DNA of 52,616 bases from contig CAAEDU010000054.1 in the NCBI GenBank assembly GCA_900754695.1, forward strand, positions 1-52,616, written 5' to 3'. Origin of the DNA: Clostridia bacterium (GTDB taxonomy: Bacteria > Bacillota > Clostridia > Christensenellales > CAG-917). The notes beneath the pieces were generated by a model, which was not told the DNA's origin, searched no databases, and was given only the letters and a program-made list of their open reading frames with translations. The position numbers and the translations under genes are program-made. Below are positions 1 through 8,512 of the stretch, piece by piece. Numbering within the stretch: position 1 is the first letter of the stretch; each line of letters begins with the position of its first letter.

Positions 1-310
1 GATTTTGCTTCGGGGTCCCCGCAAAGCGGCGCAGCGCGGAATCCTCGCCGAAAGATTTCTGGCGAGGTTATAGCGAGCACGATTTGTGAGGGAAAGGAAC
101 CGCAGGCTTTGATGCGGGCACCTTGCATATGTGCAAGGTGTCGCGAACTTTGCCTTGCGGCGACGCAACGCAGGCAATAGTTTACATATTGTCAAGTTTC
201 GGCTGTTCAAAAGCGCCGAAAAGAATTGCTCCGAGGCCGGTTCGTATTATTCCGGTCTGGCATACACCGCGGGTAGGAATAAACAGCGGCGGGAGGGGAA
301 TGATGAGAGT
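1..310. other. Leading non-coding stretch, no gene recognised
   Basis: I see no convincing gene before position 311. An open frame extends upstream of 311 in the frame of the first gene, but its translation has no protein-like character and covers a dispersed repeat, so I treat it as non-coding. Visible structures are a 7-bp hairpin (CCTCGCC/GGCGAGG, about 44-68), a CCTTGCA-TATG-TGCAAGG hairpin near 121-138, and repeat copy A from about 150. A 5' neighbour outside the window may supply the missing context. Confidence 0.5.
150..275 (+). repeat. Dispersed intergenic repeat, copy A
   Basis: A hairpin with TTGCC/GGCAA arms (150-177) is followed by a box of about 75 nt. The box matches copy C at 48.1-48.3 kb, which lies on the opposite strand. 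The shared core reads AATTGCTYCGAGGYCGGTTC, preceded by a CAAGTTTCG block and followed by an ATTCCG block. By eye the two boxes agree at roughly three quarters of positions, although they lie 48 kb apart between unrelated genes. A more distant copy is near 5.65-5.82 kb. Confidence 0.55.
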
Positions 311-1702
311 ATGGAATATGCGATCGCGGGAGGAGTGACGGCACTCTTCCTCATCCTCTACATCCTCACGCGCAAGCGCCCGCGCGAAACATTCACCTCC
401 GCGCTCGACGAGGAGAGTTTCGCTGCGTGCGCGCGTGAGTACGCCGAAGCCCTCGGCATGCCCTCGGACGGCGGCAAAGAACCGAACACGGCGCCCATGA
501 AAAGGGTGGTGCTCCGAGCACTCGCACACTCCGAAGCAAAACATGACGACCCCGAACTCGACCGCCTCTTCCTCATGCTGAACGAGCGCAAAGAGGACTT
601 GAAAAAGCTCGCAAAAGAGGATTTTTCTCTCCTTGGCGACCTGCCTTCGGCAAAGGGAGAGGCGAGGGCTGTCGCCGTCGCGAGAGTGACGCTCGCGCAT
701 TCCCGCTACATCTTCTGCGCGGACAGGACGGAGAGCGCCGTAGGGGCGTTCAACGCCGTCCGCACCCTGACGTTTTCGGAGACGGAGGGGATGCCCGCGG
801 CGTTCCGCTTCGTGCTGCTCGAAAAGCTCGCGTTCCTCTCCGACCGCATCCTGAAACTCGAAAAGTCGGTGAAAGCGGCGCGCCGCACCGCAAAGCACCC
901 AAAAACGGCGGCGTTTTCGCGGATGGCAAAGGCGGCGAGGGGAGTGACCTTCTCCCGCGTCTGCGCAGGGGAGCTCGGCTACGACACCGCAAAATTCGAC
1001 GAGAGATATCTATCCCTTACGGATGAGACGGCGTTTTATCTCGGCAATGTGATCGACGCGGCGGACAACGTCGCCATCTTCGACTTCTCTTGCCTTTACG
1101 CTCCCGCGGAACTGCTTGCGCGCTACGACGCTTACGTCACCGCGCCGCCCGAGACCAGGCGAGCGTTCATGCAAAAGCTCGGGAAGCTCAGCGACAAGGA
1201 GAACTTGGACGAATATGCCTACGCTCTCCGCCTCACCGCTTACGACGGCTACGGCATGCTGCCGCCCCTTCCCGTAAAACGCTTCTCTCTCTTCGGCATG
1301 AACCTTTCCTTTGTGCGGGCGGAGGACGACCTCACGATGCTTGCCCGCGCACTTTCATCCAAGGAGACCATGCAGCTCCTCTTCGGGGGAGAGGGGAAAA
1401 GTATTATCAAAAACGCAAAAATCAAGAGTAGTTTCATGCCCAAAACGAGAGTTGTACTCGCCGATTTCGGGGTGAAGGTGGAAGGGGACGCCCTCTCCGT
1501 CACGCGGTCTCTCCCCGCGGGCATCCTCTCTTCCGAGTGCGTCATACTGCACAAAGGGGTGGAGCACAGGGTGGAGATAAGACGAGGGGAACGCTCCCTT
1601 AATGTCAACGGCACCGAGATGCGCGGGGTGAGTTCCGTCACCCTCGGCGCCACACCCGTCAATGCCGTCTTCACCGTGCCAGACGAAAAGGAAGGACATT
1701 AG
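311..1702 (+). CDS. Hypothetical membrane-anchored protein
   Basis: I do not recognise this 463-residue protein with certainty. It starts with one hydrophobic segment (about residues 3-20) followed by a basic stop-transfer patch (RKRPRE), so it is probably anchored by its N-terminus. The rest is mostly helical, with a beta-rich, glycine-containing last 100 residues. The start at 311 is chosen because a GGGAGGGG ribosome-binding sequence lies 12 nt upstream and the predicted anchor begins there. The helical part (near residues 120-200, pattern LTxxExxxxPxxxRxxLLE) loosely resembles the N-terminal region of large cyclic-glucan synthase/GH94 proteins, but there is no catalytic domain. That similarity is tentative. 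It has no operon partner in the window. Confidence 0.6.
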   Translation: MEYAIAGGVTALFLILYILTRKRPRETFTSALDEESFAACAREYAEALGMPSDGGKEPNTAPMKRVVLRALAHSEAKHDDPELDRLFLMLNERKEDLKKLAKEDFSLLGDLPSAKGEARAVAVARVTLAHSRYIFCADRTESAVGAFNAVRTLTFSETEGMPAAFRFVLLEKLAFLSDRILKLEKSVKAARRTAKHPKTAAFSRMAKAARGVTFSRVCAGELGYDTAKFDERYLSLTDETAFYLGNVIDAADNVAIFDFSCLYAPAELLARYDAYVTAPPETRRAFMQKLGKLSDKENLDEYAYALRLTAYDGYGMLPPLPVKRFSLFGMNLSFVRAEDDLTMLARALSSKETMQLLFGGEGKSIIKNAKIKSSFMPKTRVVLADFGVKVEGDALSVTRSLPAGILSSECVILHKGVEHRVEIRRGERSLNVNGTEMRGVSSVTLGATPVNAVFTVPDEKEGH

Positions 1703-2154
1703 CGCAGGATAAGGGCGGCTGCAAGTAAGGCTAAGACGAAATTCTAAAAAAGATGGAACCTAACATAGAAAAAAGGGAAGTTAACACAGGATAAGCGCAG
1801 CGAAGCAGACCGGGAGCCGACAAAAAGGCAGACATCGGTGCGGATACCGTACTGGAATAAGGCGGCAGAAAGGAGGACGCGAGGCGACAAACGGGTCATG
1901 TCGGCGCACCGCACATATGATGCCGCATTAGCAAAGCTCGCCCGATGCGCATGCTATGCGGAGCCCCGGACTTTACCGATCAAAGCCGAAAATCATCTTT
2001 TTTGCGCGCATACGGCGGGCGTTTTCTTTACAATGCGGCGCTATTTTGCTATCATTTGCGTAGTGCGGTCGGGAAAGAGCTTCATGCAAAAGGCACGTCC
2101 CACGCGCATATTAACGCAGTTAGCCGCGAAACGGCACGGAGCGTAACGACCCCT
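1703..2154. other. Intergenic stretch, nothing recognised
   Basis: About 450 nt between the orphan membrane protein and the ABC transporter. The first 150 nt are A-rich and contain two similar CAGGATAAG stretches (near 1703 and 1787). No terminator, tRNA or protein-like frame is evident, and the open frames here have no ribosome-binding site or recognisable product. Confidence 0.5.
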
Positions 2155-3018
2155 ATGCTGAACATCCACAGACTGACCAAGACCTATCCCGGCAACCTCC
2201 GCCCCTCGGTGGAGGAGCTCTCCCTCGACATCCGCGAAGGGGAGATCTTCGGCTTCATAGGGCCCAACGGCGCGGGTAAATCCACCACGATAAAGTGCAT
2301 CACCGGCATCGTCGGCTTCGAGAGCGGTTCCGTGACCGTTTGCGGAGTCAATCTCAAAGACGATCCGCTCGCCGCCAAGCGGCTCATCGGCTACGTCTCG
2401 GACGATCACATCCTCTATGAAGGGCTGACGGGAACGGAATTCCTCGATTTCATCTGCGATGTCTTTGCAGTCCCGCCCGCAGAACGCAAGGCGAGGATGG
2501 AGAAGTATCTCGCCCTCTTTTCCCTCGAAGACGCCGTCAACAAGCAGATCAAGTCCTATTCGCACGGGATGAAGCAGAAGCTCAACATCATCGGCGCGCT
2601 CATCCACGAGCCCAGGGTGTGGATCCTGGACGAGCCCATGACGGGGCTGGACCCCAAGTCCTCCTACAACCTCAAAAAGCTGATGCGGGAACACGCGGAC
2701 AAGGGCAACTGCGTCTTTTTCAGCTCCCACGTGCTCGATGTCGTGGAGAAAGTATGCGACCGCGTGGGCATCATCGACGGAGGCAAACTGCTTGCGGACA
2801 GCACCATAAGCGACCTGCGCACCACGGGGCTCAACGAGTCCCTCGAAGAGCTCTTCCTGAAACTCACCGACGATGAGGAGCACGCGGCGGCAGAACGGGA
2901 AAATGCCGGCGACGGGGAGCACTCGGCTGCCGGCAGGGATGATACCGACGACGTGGCGCAGAGCGTCGCAAACGGCTCCGTAAACGCCGCAAAAGGGGAG
3001 GGGAAAGGCGCGGAATGA
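2155..3018 (+). CDS. ABC transporter ATP-binding protein
   Basis: This is the ATPase subunit of an ABC-2 type exporter, partner of the permease that follows. The 287-residue protein has a complete nucleotide-binding domain: Walker A GPNGAGKST near residue 40, a signature-like SYSHGMKQK, Walker B VWILDEP followed by the D-loop, and the switch histidine in FFSSHVLD. The start at 2155 is chosen because homology to the family begins there (MLNIHRLTKTYPG); a GGAG lies 13 nt upstream. The last 60 residues are an acidic, alanine-rich low-complexity tail with repeated EHAA/EHSA units, which is unusual for the family. The stop overlaps the permease start by 4 nt (ATGA), indicating translational coupling. 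The substrate cannot be inferred. Confidence 0.9.
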   Translation: MLNIHRLTKTYPGNLRPSVEELSLDIREGEIFGFIGPNGAGKSTTIKCITGIVGFESGSVTVCGVNLKDDPLAAKRLIGYVSDDHILYEGLTGTEFLDFICDVFAVPPAERKARMEKYLALFSLEDAVNKQIKSYSHGMKQKLNIIGALIHEPRVWILDEPMTGLDPKSSYNLKKLMREHADKGNCVFFSSHVLDVVEKVCDRVGIIDGGKLLADSTISDLRTTGLNESLEELFLKLTDDEEHAAAERENAGDGEHSAAGRDDTDDVAQSVANGSVNAAKGEGKGAE

Positions 3019-4742
3019 AAGATTTCATTTTGGTGTTCCGCGTGCTTTACCGCAACCGCAGCGCGGTGGCTAAGGAGAGCAACGGCGGCAAACGCAAACT
3101 GACCTCGCAGACGGTCATGATGCTCTCGCTGCTGCCGATGGTGGCGGTCATATGCGTGATGTTGGGCTTTGTCGCGGCGGAGCTCACTACGCGCTATTCC
3201 GCGATGACTCTCCTCAACGCCATCCTTTCCGCGGTGCAGCTCTTCATCCTCTTCATGACACTTCCCACGGTGCTCGGCACTCTCTATTCCTCGGAGGACG
3301 CGGCATTCCTTGCCGCGCTGCCGCTGAGACCCGTCTCCGTGTTTTTCGCAAAACTCCTGGTGGTGTACATCACGACGCTGAAGATCGCGGCGGTGCTGCT
3401 CATCCCGTCCATGCTGACGGTGTCGGTGACTTATTCCGCATTCGGCAACCCGATGTTCTACGGGTTTTTCCCGCTCATCGCGGTGATAGTGCTCGCGGCG
3501 CCACTTCTGCCTCTCTTCATCGTGGTGTTATTCTCCATGCCCGTGGTGTGGATAGGCTCCCGTCTGAAGGGCAGAGCGGTCATAAAGACGGTGCTCTCGC
3601 TCGTCTTTTACATCTTGCTGATGGCGGCATATATGGTGCTGGTATTCTTCATCAACACGGAGGGCTTCGGACAGAACGGGACGGTGGTCTCGGACACCGC
3701 TCTCGAAGGGCTGAGACTGCTCTCCGATGTGATGTATCCCAACTCCGTGCTCATCTCGATGTGCCTCGGGATGGACGCGGCGGTGAACTTCGGCATAGGG
3801 CTCGCGATATGGTCGGGCATCACGGCTCTCACGGTGCTTTTCGCGCTGCTGTTCTACAAAAAGATCTCCTCGAGCCGCGCGGAATCCCCCGCGGAAGAGA
3901 GCTCTCCGCGCAGGCAAAGGAAGCCGCTCGGGATGACCGCAGCCCTCATAAAAAAGGATCTCCTCTCCGTCATGCGCGATCCGTCCGCGGCGATGGGGAT
4001 GTTCTCCAACGTCGTGCTGGCGCCCATAGTCATGGCGGTGATGTTCTTCTTCATGCAGGGTGACGGTGACAGGACTATGAGCGAATTCGCCGGCGATATG
4101 ATGATGCGTGGGATTGTGCTCCTTTACCCCATCGTCTTCCTCTCCGGCACGAACATGGTGGCGATGACGGCATATTCGAGGGAGGGAGAGTCCTTCTTCA
4201 TCTCCAAATTCCTGCCCATCCCGCCCAAGACCTCGGTGAGGGCGAAACTGCTTTTCTCCCTCATGGTCGCGGGAGCGGCGCTCGCGGTCATCTTCGTCCT
4301 CGCGGCGACGCTTTACGGGATAGACATCGGCTCCGCGGTCGCGATCGTGGTCGTCTCTCTGCTGTTCATAACGGGGACGAGCGCGCTGCACATCTATTTC
4401 GACATCAAAAAGGGCAACGTGCATTGGAAGGCGCAGGCGGATATGAGAGCCGGAGCGGGCGGCGGCATCGCCGCGCTCATACCCATGATGATGAGCATAG
4501 TCCCGGCGGTCGGGTTCGTCATCGCGGGAGTCTTCATGGCGGGGCTCGAGGACTCTCTCGGCCGCAGCGGCGTACTTGCCGTCTACTGGTGTCTCATCCT
4601 CGCAGTGGCGGCTGCCGTGGCGGTGAGCGGGCTGTATATCCTCCGCGAGAAGGGCATCCCGCTGTATGATAAGATAGGGGAGAACAGGGCAGTCTCCCGC
4701 CAAAGACCGCTCAATACGGACAAAAACGGATTTTTGAGATAA
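3015..4742 (+). CDS. ABC-2 type transporter permease
   Basis: A 575-residue integral membrane protein forming the transport channel for the ATPase encoded just upstream. Hydrophobic stretches indicate about 10-12 membrane segments in two clusters (roughly residues 35-280 and 330-560). The clusters are separated by a basic cytoplasmic loop rich in Ser, Arg and Glu near residues 285-310. This matches the large ABC-2 exporters of Firmicutes. The start codon overlaps the ATPase stop, so the two are translated together. The exported substrate is unknown. The next gene, ruvX, starts 67 nt further on. Confidence 0.85.
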   Translation: MKDFILVFRVLYRNRSAVAKESNGGKRKLTSQTVMMLSLLPMVAVICVMLGFVAAELTTRYSAMTLLNAILSAVQLFILFMTLPTVLGTLYSSEDAAFLAALPLRPVSVFFAKLLVVYITTLKIAAVLLIPSMLTVSVTYSAFGNPMFYGFFPLIAVIVLAAPLLPLFIVVLFSMPVVWIGSRLKGRAVIKTVLSLVFYILLMAAYMVLVFFINTEGFGQNGTVVSDTALEGLRLLSDVMYPNSVLISMCLGMDAAVNFGIGLAIWSGITALTVLFALLFYKKISSSRAESPAEESSPRRQRKPLGMTAALIKKDLLSVMRDPSAAMGMFSNVVLAPIVMAVMFFFMQGDGDRTMSEFAGDMMMRGIVLLYPIVFLSGTNMVAMTAYSREGESFFISKFLPIPPKTSVRAKLLFSLMVAGAALAVIFVLAATLYGIDIGSAVAIVVVSLLFITGTSALHIYFDIKKGNVHWKAQADMRAGAGGGIAALIPMMMSIVPAVGFVIAGVFMAGLEDSLGRSGVLAVYWCLILAVAAAVAVSGLYILREKGIPLYDKIGENRAVSRQRPLNTDKNGFLR

Positions 4743-4809
4743 ACGCGGACGAGACGGCGCAACACGCTCCTGTGCCGTGCCGCACCGAACGCACCTTCAA
4801 GGAGGTCTT

Positions 4810-5241
4810 ATGCAGAAAAGAAAGATCGGGCTCGACGTCGGCGATGTGAGGATAGGCGTCGCGGTGAGCGACCTCATGGGCATCTGCGCCAATCCCCGCG
4901 AAACGTACGTCCGCAAAAAGGACGACTTCGACGCGGACATCGCTTATTTCACCGAATACGCAAAGCGGGAGGACGCGGACGCTTTCGTCGTGGGTCTCCC
5001 GATGAACATGGACGGCACGGAGGGTCACCGTGCGGAGCTCACGCGCGCTTTCGGCGAGGCGCTTCACGAGAAGAGCGGGATCGAAGTCGTCTATATGGAT
5101 GAGAGGCTGACCACAGTCTCCGCGGAACGGATGCTCATCGGCGCGGACGTCAGGCGGGAAAAGCGCAAAAAGGTCATAGACAAGGTCGCCGCGACGATAA
5201 TTTTGCAATCCTACCTTGACGGCGGCGGCAGGAGAGGTTAA
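4810..5241 (+). CDS. ruvX: YqgF/RuvX family putative Holliday junction resolvase
   Basis: RuvX/YqgF is an RNase H-fold nuclease linked to Holliday junction resolution and to 16S rRNA 5'-end processing. The 143-residue product shows the family blocks: GLDVGDVRIGVAVSD at the N-terminus with the first catalytic Asp, the middle strand VVGLPMNMDGT, and VYMDERLTT with the conserved D-E. The C-terminal basic KKVIDKVAA helix is also present. The start at 4810 is supported by GGAGG at 4801-4805. The gene is 44 nt from the DUF1292 gene, the same pairing as yrrK-yrzB in Bacillus subtilis, so the two are probably co-transcribed up to the terminator at 5620. Confidence 0.95.
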   Translation: MQKRKIGLDVGDVRIGVAVSDLMGICANPRETYVRKKDDFDADIAYFTEYAKREDADAFVVGLPMNMDGTEGHRAELTRAFGEALHEKSGIEVVYMDERLTTVSAERMLIGADVRREKRKKVIDKVAATIILQSYLDGGGRRG

Positions 5242-5285
5242 AATCAAATCACGAAACGAGGGCGCAAGCCCGAAAAGGAGCAGTC

Positions 5286-5603
5286 ATGGCAGACTTTTTT
5301 GAAGACCAGAACAATATGGACGAAGACGACGACATCATAACCCTCTACAACGAGGAACGCGACGTCGACGAAGACTTTTATCACCTCGCCACGCTGGATG
5401 TCGACGACAAGTGGTTCGTCGTGCTCAAACCCGTGGAAAAACTCCCCGACATCGAAGAGGACGAAGTGCTCATCTACGAGGTGCAAGAAGGCGACGACGG
5501 CGACATTTTCGTTGCCATCGAGGACGAAGATCTTCTGCAAAAGGTGTTCGACGAGTTCATGAAGGAAATGGAAGCTCTCGACGACGAAACGGAAGAGAAC
5601 TGA
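5286..5603 (+). CDS. DUF1292 family protein (YrzB-like)
   Basis: A small, extremely acidic protein of 105 residues belonging to the DUF1292 (YrzB) family. Its biochemical role is unknown. The family core is visible as the strands DIITLYNEERDVDEDFYHLA and WFVVLKPVE, followed by DEVLIYEV and a C-terminal helix (LLQKVFDEFMKEME). A GGAG ribosome-binding site lies at 5277-5280. Its position directly downstream of ruvX is the conserved arrangement in Firmicutes. A strong intrinsic terminator follows 16 nt after the stop. Confidence 0.92.
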   Translation: MADFFEDQNNMDEDDDIITLYNEERDVDEDFYHLATLDVDDKWFVVLKPVEKLPDIEEDEVLIYEVQEGDDGDIFVAIEDEDLLQKVFDEFMKEMEALDDETEEN

Positions 5604-5619
5604 CCCCGCACAAGACAGG

Positions 5620-5648
5620 CGCGCCCCTTTGGGGCGCGTTTTATTTTG
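5620..5648 (+). terminator. Intrinsic terminator after the ruvX-DUF1292 genes
   Basis: A perfect 8-bp stem CGCGCCCC/GGGGCGCG (5620-5627 with 5631-5638), a TTT loop and a T-rich tail (GTTTTATTTT). It closes the ruvX-DUF1292 transcription unit. Confidence 0.9.
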
Positions 5649-5652
5649 CGCC

Positions 5653-5815
5653 GATAGCGGCAATGGCGCTATCATCCGAAAACAGGTCGGCGCGGAACAT
5701 AGTCCGTATTGTCCGGATCCGGCACAGATACCGGCAAATCACGGTCGAGCAAAAGCGCCGAAAAGGATCGCTCTGAGGCATGTCCGCATCCTTCCGGCCC
5801 GGCATCTCCGCGCAC
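5653..5815 (+). repeat. Dispersed intergenic repeat, copy B (two degenerate units)
   Basis: A 7-bp hairpin GATAGCG/CGCTATC (5653-5673) is followed by two related units of about 65 nt (5676-5735 and 5745-5815). Each unit has the order CCGAAAA, a CG-rich middle, then a TCCGGMYCGGCA-type end. The second unit shares AAAAGCGCCGAAAAG and the CCGGYCYGGCAT end with copy A near 210-262. The resemblance is weaker than between copies A and C. Confidence 0.4.
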
Positions 5816-5861
5816 CCCGCACAAAATTTTGAAAAGGGGGGCGGAATTTCATTCCAAAGGC

Positions 5862-5890
5862 TTGCAAAAAAAATCTTTATATAATATAAT
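5862..5890 (+). promoter_or_regulatory. Sigma-A-type promoter for rpsB-tsf
   Basis: TTGCAA at 5862-5867 and a perfect TATAAT at 5885-5890 with 17-bp spacing. The predicted start near 5897 gives a leader of about 90 nt before rpsB. The leader contains GC-rich self-complementary segments that could fold, as ribosomal-protein leaders often do, but I cannot assign a known leader family. Confidence 0.8.
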
Positions 5891-5988
5891 CCCAAATGCA
5901 CCGCACACCCCGGCGGAGCGGCGGTCGTTCCGCAAGGTAGCCGCAGCGACGATGTCGGGGGAGGTAAAAACAAAAAAGGAGGACTGAT

Positions 5989-6849
5989 ATGGCAGTCACA
6001 ACAATGAAAGCCCTGCTGGAAGCAGGCGTGCATTTCGGTCACCAGACTAAGCGCTGGAACCCCAAGATGGCAAAGTACATCTACGCGACGAGGAACGATA
6101 TTCACATCATCGACCTCCAGATCTCCGTCGACCATGTCGAAGCGGCGTACCAGTTCGTCAAGAACATCTCCGCGGAAGGGAAGTCCGTGCTCTTCGTCGG
6201 CACCAAGAAGCAGGCTCAGGAGGCGATCAAAGCCGAAGCCGAGCGCTGCGACATGTACTACATCAATCAGAGATGGCTGGGCGGCACTCTCACCAACTTC
6301 AAGACCATCCGCACCCGCATCGACAGACTGAACAAGATCAACCAGATGGAGCTCATCGGTGAGTTCGAGCTGCTCCCCAAGAAGGAAGTGCTCAAACTCA
6401 AAGCCGAGCGCGACAAGCTGGAGCAGAACCTGGGCGGCATCAAGAATATGCGCAGCCTCCCCGGATGCCTCTTCGTCGTCGACCTCAAGCGTGAGGAAAA
6501 CGCGGTGAGAGAAGCGCGCAAACTCAACATCCCCATCGTCGCCGTCGTGGACACCAACTGCGATCCCGACCTCGTCGATTACGTCATTCCCGGCAACGAT
6601 GACGCCATCCGCGCCATCCAGCTCTTCGCCTCCATCATCGCGGACGCGGTGATCGAAGGTCGTCAGGGCGAGTCCTTCGGCGGCATGAAGGAAGCCGCTC
6701 CCGCTGCGGAAGCAGAGGCTGTCCAAGCGGAAGAAGTGAAGGAAGAGGAGCCCGCAGCGGCTGCCGAGCCCGTCGTCGAGGAGAAGGCGCTCACCCCCGA
6801 GGAAGCCCTCGAGAGAGCCATCGCCGAGAAAGAGAAAGAGGAAGCGTAA
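5989..6849 (+). CDS. rpsB: 30S ribosomal protein S2
   Basis: Ribosomal protein S2 binds 16S rRNA late in small-subunit assembly and helps recruit S1-like functions. The 286-residue product begins with the canonical MKALLEAGVHFGHQTKRWNP block and contains RWLGGTLTNFKTI, PGCLFVVDLKRE and IPIVAVVDTNCDPD, all S2 hallmarks. It is longer than the usual 230-260 residues because of an acidic Ala/Glu tail after about residue 228. The start has an AGGAGG at the expected distance. It heads the rpsB-tsf unit driven by the promoter at 5862-5890, the usual arrangement. Confidence 0.98.
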   Translation: MAVTTMKALLEAGVHFGHQTKRWNPKMAKYIYATRNDIHIIDLQISVDHVEAAYQFVKNISAEGKSVLFVGTKKQAQEAIKAEAERCDMYYINQRWLGGTLTNFKTIRTRIDRLNKINQMELIGEFELLPKKEVLKLKAERDKLEQNLGGIKNMRSLPGCLFVVDLKREENAVREARKLNIPIVAVVDTNCDPDLVDYVIPGNDDAIRAIQLFASIIADAVIEGRQGESFGGMKEAAPAAEAEAVQAEEVKEEEPAAAAEPVVEEKALTPEEALERAIAEKEKEEA

Positions 6850-6916
6850 TGTGTTGCGGCGTGCGCCTCATGCGCACGCCACTTTCAAAACGAACGGAAT
6901 TTTCAGGAGATAAATT

Positions 6917-7579
6917 ATGGCATTTACCAGCAAAGACGTTATGGAACTCCGTCAGCGCACCGGCGTTGGCATGATGGACTGCAAGAAGGCGCTCGTCGAG
7001 ACGGACGGCGACATGGAGAAAGCGATCGACTATCTCCGCGAGAAAGGCATTGCCTCCGCCGCGAAGAAGCAGGGCAGGATCGCCTCCCAGGGCATCGTGG
7101 ACAGCTACATCCACATGAATGGCAAGATCGGCGTGCTGCTCGAAGTCAACTGCGAGACCGACTTTGTCGCGATGAGCCCCGTCTTTAAGGAGCTCGTGCA
7201 CAACATCGCGATGCACATCGCCGCTGCCGCTCCCACCTACGTCACCAAAGAAGAAGTCCCCGCCGCCGAGCTCGAGAAGGAGAGAGAGATCCTCATCGCC
7301 CAGGCGAAGAACGAGCCCAATCCCAAACCCGACGCCATCATCCACAAAATGGTGGACGGCAGGATCCAGAAATACTACAAGGACGTCTGCCTCATGGAGC
7401 AGGTGTACGTCCGCGACTCCTCCAAGACCATCAGCCAGCTCGTGACCGAAGCCATCGCCTCCATCGGCGAGAAGATCACGGTGAGACGCTTCGTGCGTTA
7501 TCAGATGGGCGAAGGACTGCAGAAGCGCGAGGACAACTTCGCAGAAGAAGTCATGGCGCAGGCGGGCCTCAACAAGTAA
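6917..7579 (+). CDS. tsf: Translation elongation factor Ts
   Basis: EF-Ts is the guanine-nucleotide exchange factor that recycles EF-Tu. The 220-residue protein starts with the UBA-like N-terminal domain containing LRQRTGVGMMDCKKALVE. It then has the NCETDFVAM signature near residue 80, which contacts EF-Tu, and a single dimerisation-type core. It is in the shorter size class found in many Firmicutes and thermophiles. A CAGGAG ribosome-binding site precedes the start. It lies 67 nt after rpsB and is followed by an intrinsic terminator, so rpsB-tsf is likely a two-gene unit with partial read-through to pyrH. Confidence 0.97.
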   Translation: MAFTSKDVMELRQRTGVGMMDCKKALVETDGDMEKAIDYLREKGIASAAKKQGRIASQGIVDSYIHMNGKIGVLLEVNCETDFVAMSPVFKELVHNIAMHIAAAAPTYVTKEEVPAAELEKEREILIAQAKNEPNPKPDAIIHKMVDGRIQKYYKDVCLMEQVYVRDSSKTISQLVTEAIASIGEKITVRRFVRYQMGEGLQKREDNFAEEVMAQAGLNK

Positions 7580-7584
7580 GACCG

Positions 7585-7613
7585 AAAAGGGACGCGCAAG
7601 CGTTCCTTTTTTT
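7585..7613 (+). terminator. Intrinsic terminator between tsf and pyrH
   Basis: An 11-bp stem (7585-7595 with 7600-7610, one G-U pair), a GCAA loop and a run of seven T residues. It separates the rpsB-tsf transcript from pyrH. No obvious promoter follows before pyrH, so some read-through is likely. Confidence 0.85.
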
Positions 7614-7640
7614 CCCGCCCGGAGGCGGAAAGGGTGTTTT

Positions 7641-8354
7641 ATGGCACAACTCAAATTCAAAAGAGTCATCATCAAGATCTCGGGCGAAGCGCTCGCCTGC
7701 GAGAACGGAGCGGGCATCGACCACAACAAGCTCGCCAAAGTCTCCGAGCAGATCGTGGAAGTGAAGAACATGGGCGCGCAGGTGGGCGTGGTCATCGGCG
7801 GCGGCAACTTCTGGAGAGGTAGACAAGCCGACGAGGAGATGAACCGCAGCACCGCCGACCACATGGGCATGCTCGCGACCATCATCAACGCGCTCGCGTT
7901 GCAGGACTGCATCGAAAGAAAAGGCGCGGAGGTGAGAGTGCAGACGGCGCTCACCATCACCAAGGTCGCGGAGCCGTATATCCTGCGAAAGGCGTTGCGC
8001 CACCTCGAAAAGGGGAGGATCGTCATCTTCGCGTGCGGCACCGGCAACCCCTATTTCTCCACGGATACGGGCGCGGCGCTGAGAGCTGCGGAGATAGGCG
8101 CGGACGCGCTGTTGCTCGCAAAGAACGTGGACGGCGTCTACGACAGCGACCCCAAGCTGAACCCCGACGCGGTGAAGTTCGATTCGCTCACCTACATGCA
8201 GGTCATTTCAAAAGGGCTGAAAGCCATGGACACCACCGCCATCACGATGTGCATGGACAACTCCATCCCCATCATCGCGTTCAGCCTCAACGAAGAGGGA
8301 AGCATCAAGCGCGCCATCACGGGGGAGAAGATCGGCACCTACATCGGCAAGTGA
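7641..8354 (+). CDS. pyrH: Uridylate kinase (UMP kinase)
   Basis: UMP kinase phosphorylates UMP to UDP in pyrimidine nucleotide synthesis and is hexameric and allosterically controlled in bacteria. The 237-residue product shows the amino-acid-kinase fold motifs: IKISGEAL at the N-terminus, VVIGGGNFWRG near residue 50, DHMGMLATIINALALQD, and FACGTGNPYFSTDTGAALRA with the nucleotide-binding segment. It also carries AKNVDGVYDSDPK. The length matches the family. GGAGG lies about 15 nt upstream and an AAAGGG nearer. It follows tsf and precedes frr, as in most Firmicutes. Confidence 0.97.
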   Translation: MAQLKFKRVIIKISGEALACENGAGIDHNKLAKVSEQIVEVKNMGAQVGVVIGGGNFWRGRQADEEMNRSTADHMGMLATIINALALQDCIERKGAEVRVQTALTITKVAEPYILRKALRHLEKGRIVIFACGTGNPYFSTDTGAALRAAEIGADALLLAKNVDGVYDSDPKLNPDAVKFDSLTYMQVISKGLKAMDTTAITMCMDNSIPIIAFSLNEEGSIKRAITGEKIGTYIGK

Positions 8355-8419
8355 GTTTGACGAGCGCTTTGCGCTCCGCGGAACTCAAACCGTGTCGAAA
8401 TGACATGAAAATGACTTTT

Positions 8420-8451
8420 GAACGCACCTTTGAGGTGCGTTCATTCATTTT
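8420..8451 (+). terminator. Intrinsic terminator after pyrH
   Basis: A perfect 10-bp stem GAACGCACCT/AGGTGCGTTC (8420-8429 with 8433-8442) with a 3-nt loop and the T-rich tail ATTCATTTTT. A second weaker hairpin (GAGCGC-TTT-GCGCTC, about 8363-8377) lies just before it. Confidence 0.88.
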
Positions 8452-8456
8452 TCGTC

Positions 8457-8485
8457 TTGCTTTATGCGCGCGCATTTGGTATAAT
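8457..8485 (+). promoter_or_regulatory. Sigma-A-type promoter for frr-uppS
   Basis: TTGCTT at 8457-8462 and a perfect TATAAT at 8480-8485 with 17-bp spacing, starting right after the pyrH terminator. It gives a leader of about 20 nt with AGGAGG at 8501-8506. frr and the genes after it are therefore an independent transcription unit. Confidence 0.82.
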
Positions 8486-8512
8486 CATAAAAAAAGTGTC
8501 AGGAGGCATTTT

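Noticed and set aside
131..310. Upstream extension of the first gene to position 131
   Set aside because: The extension overlaps the dispersed repeat and does not look like protein; the start at 311 begins at a membrane anchor with a ribosome-binding site.
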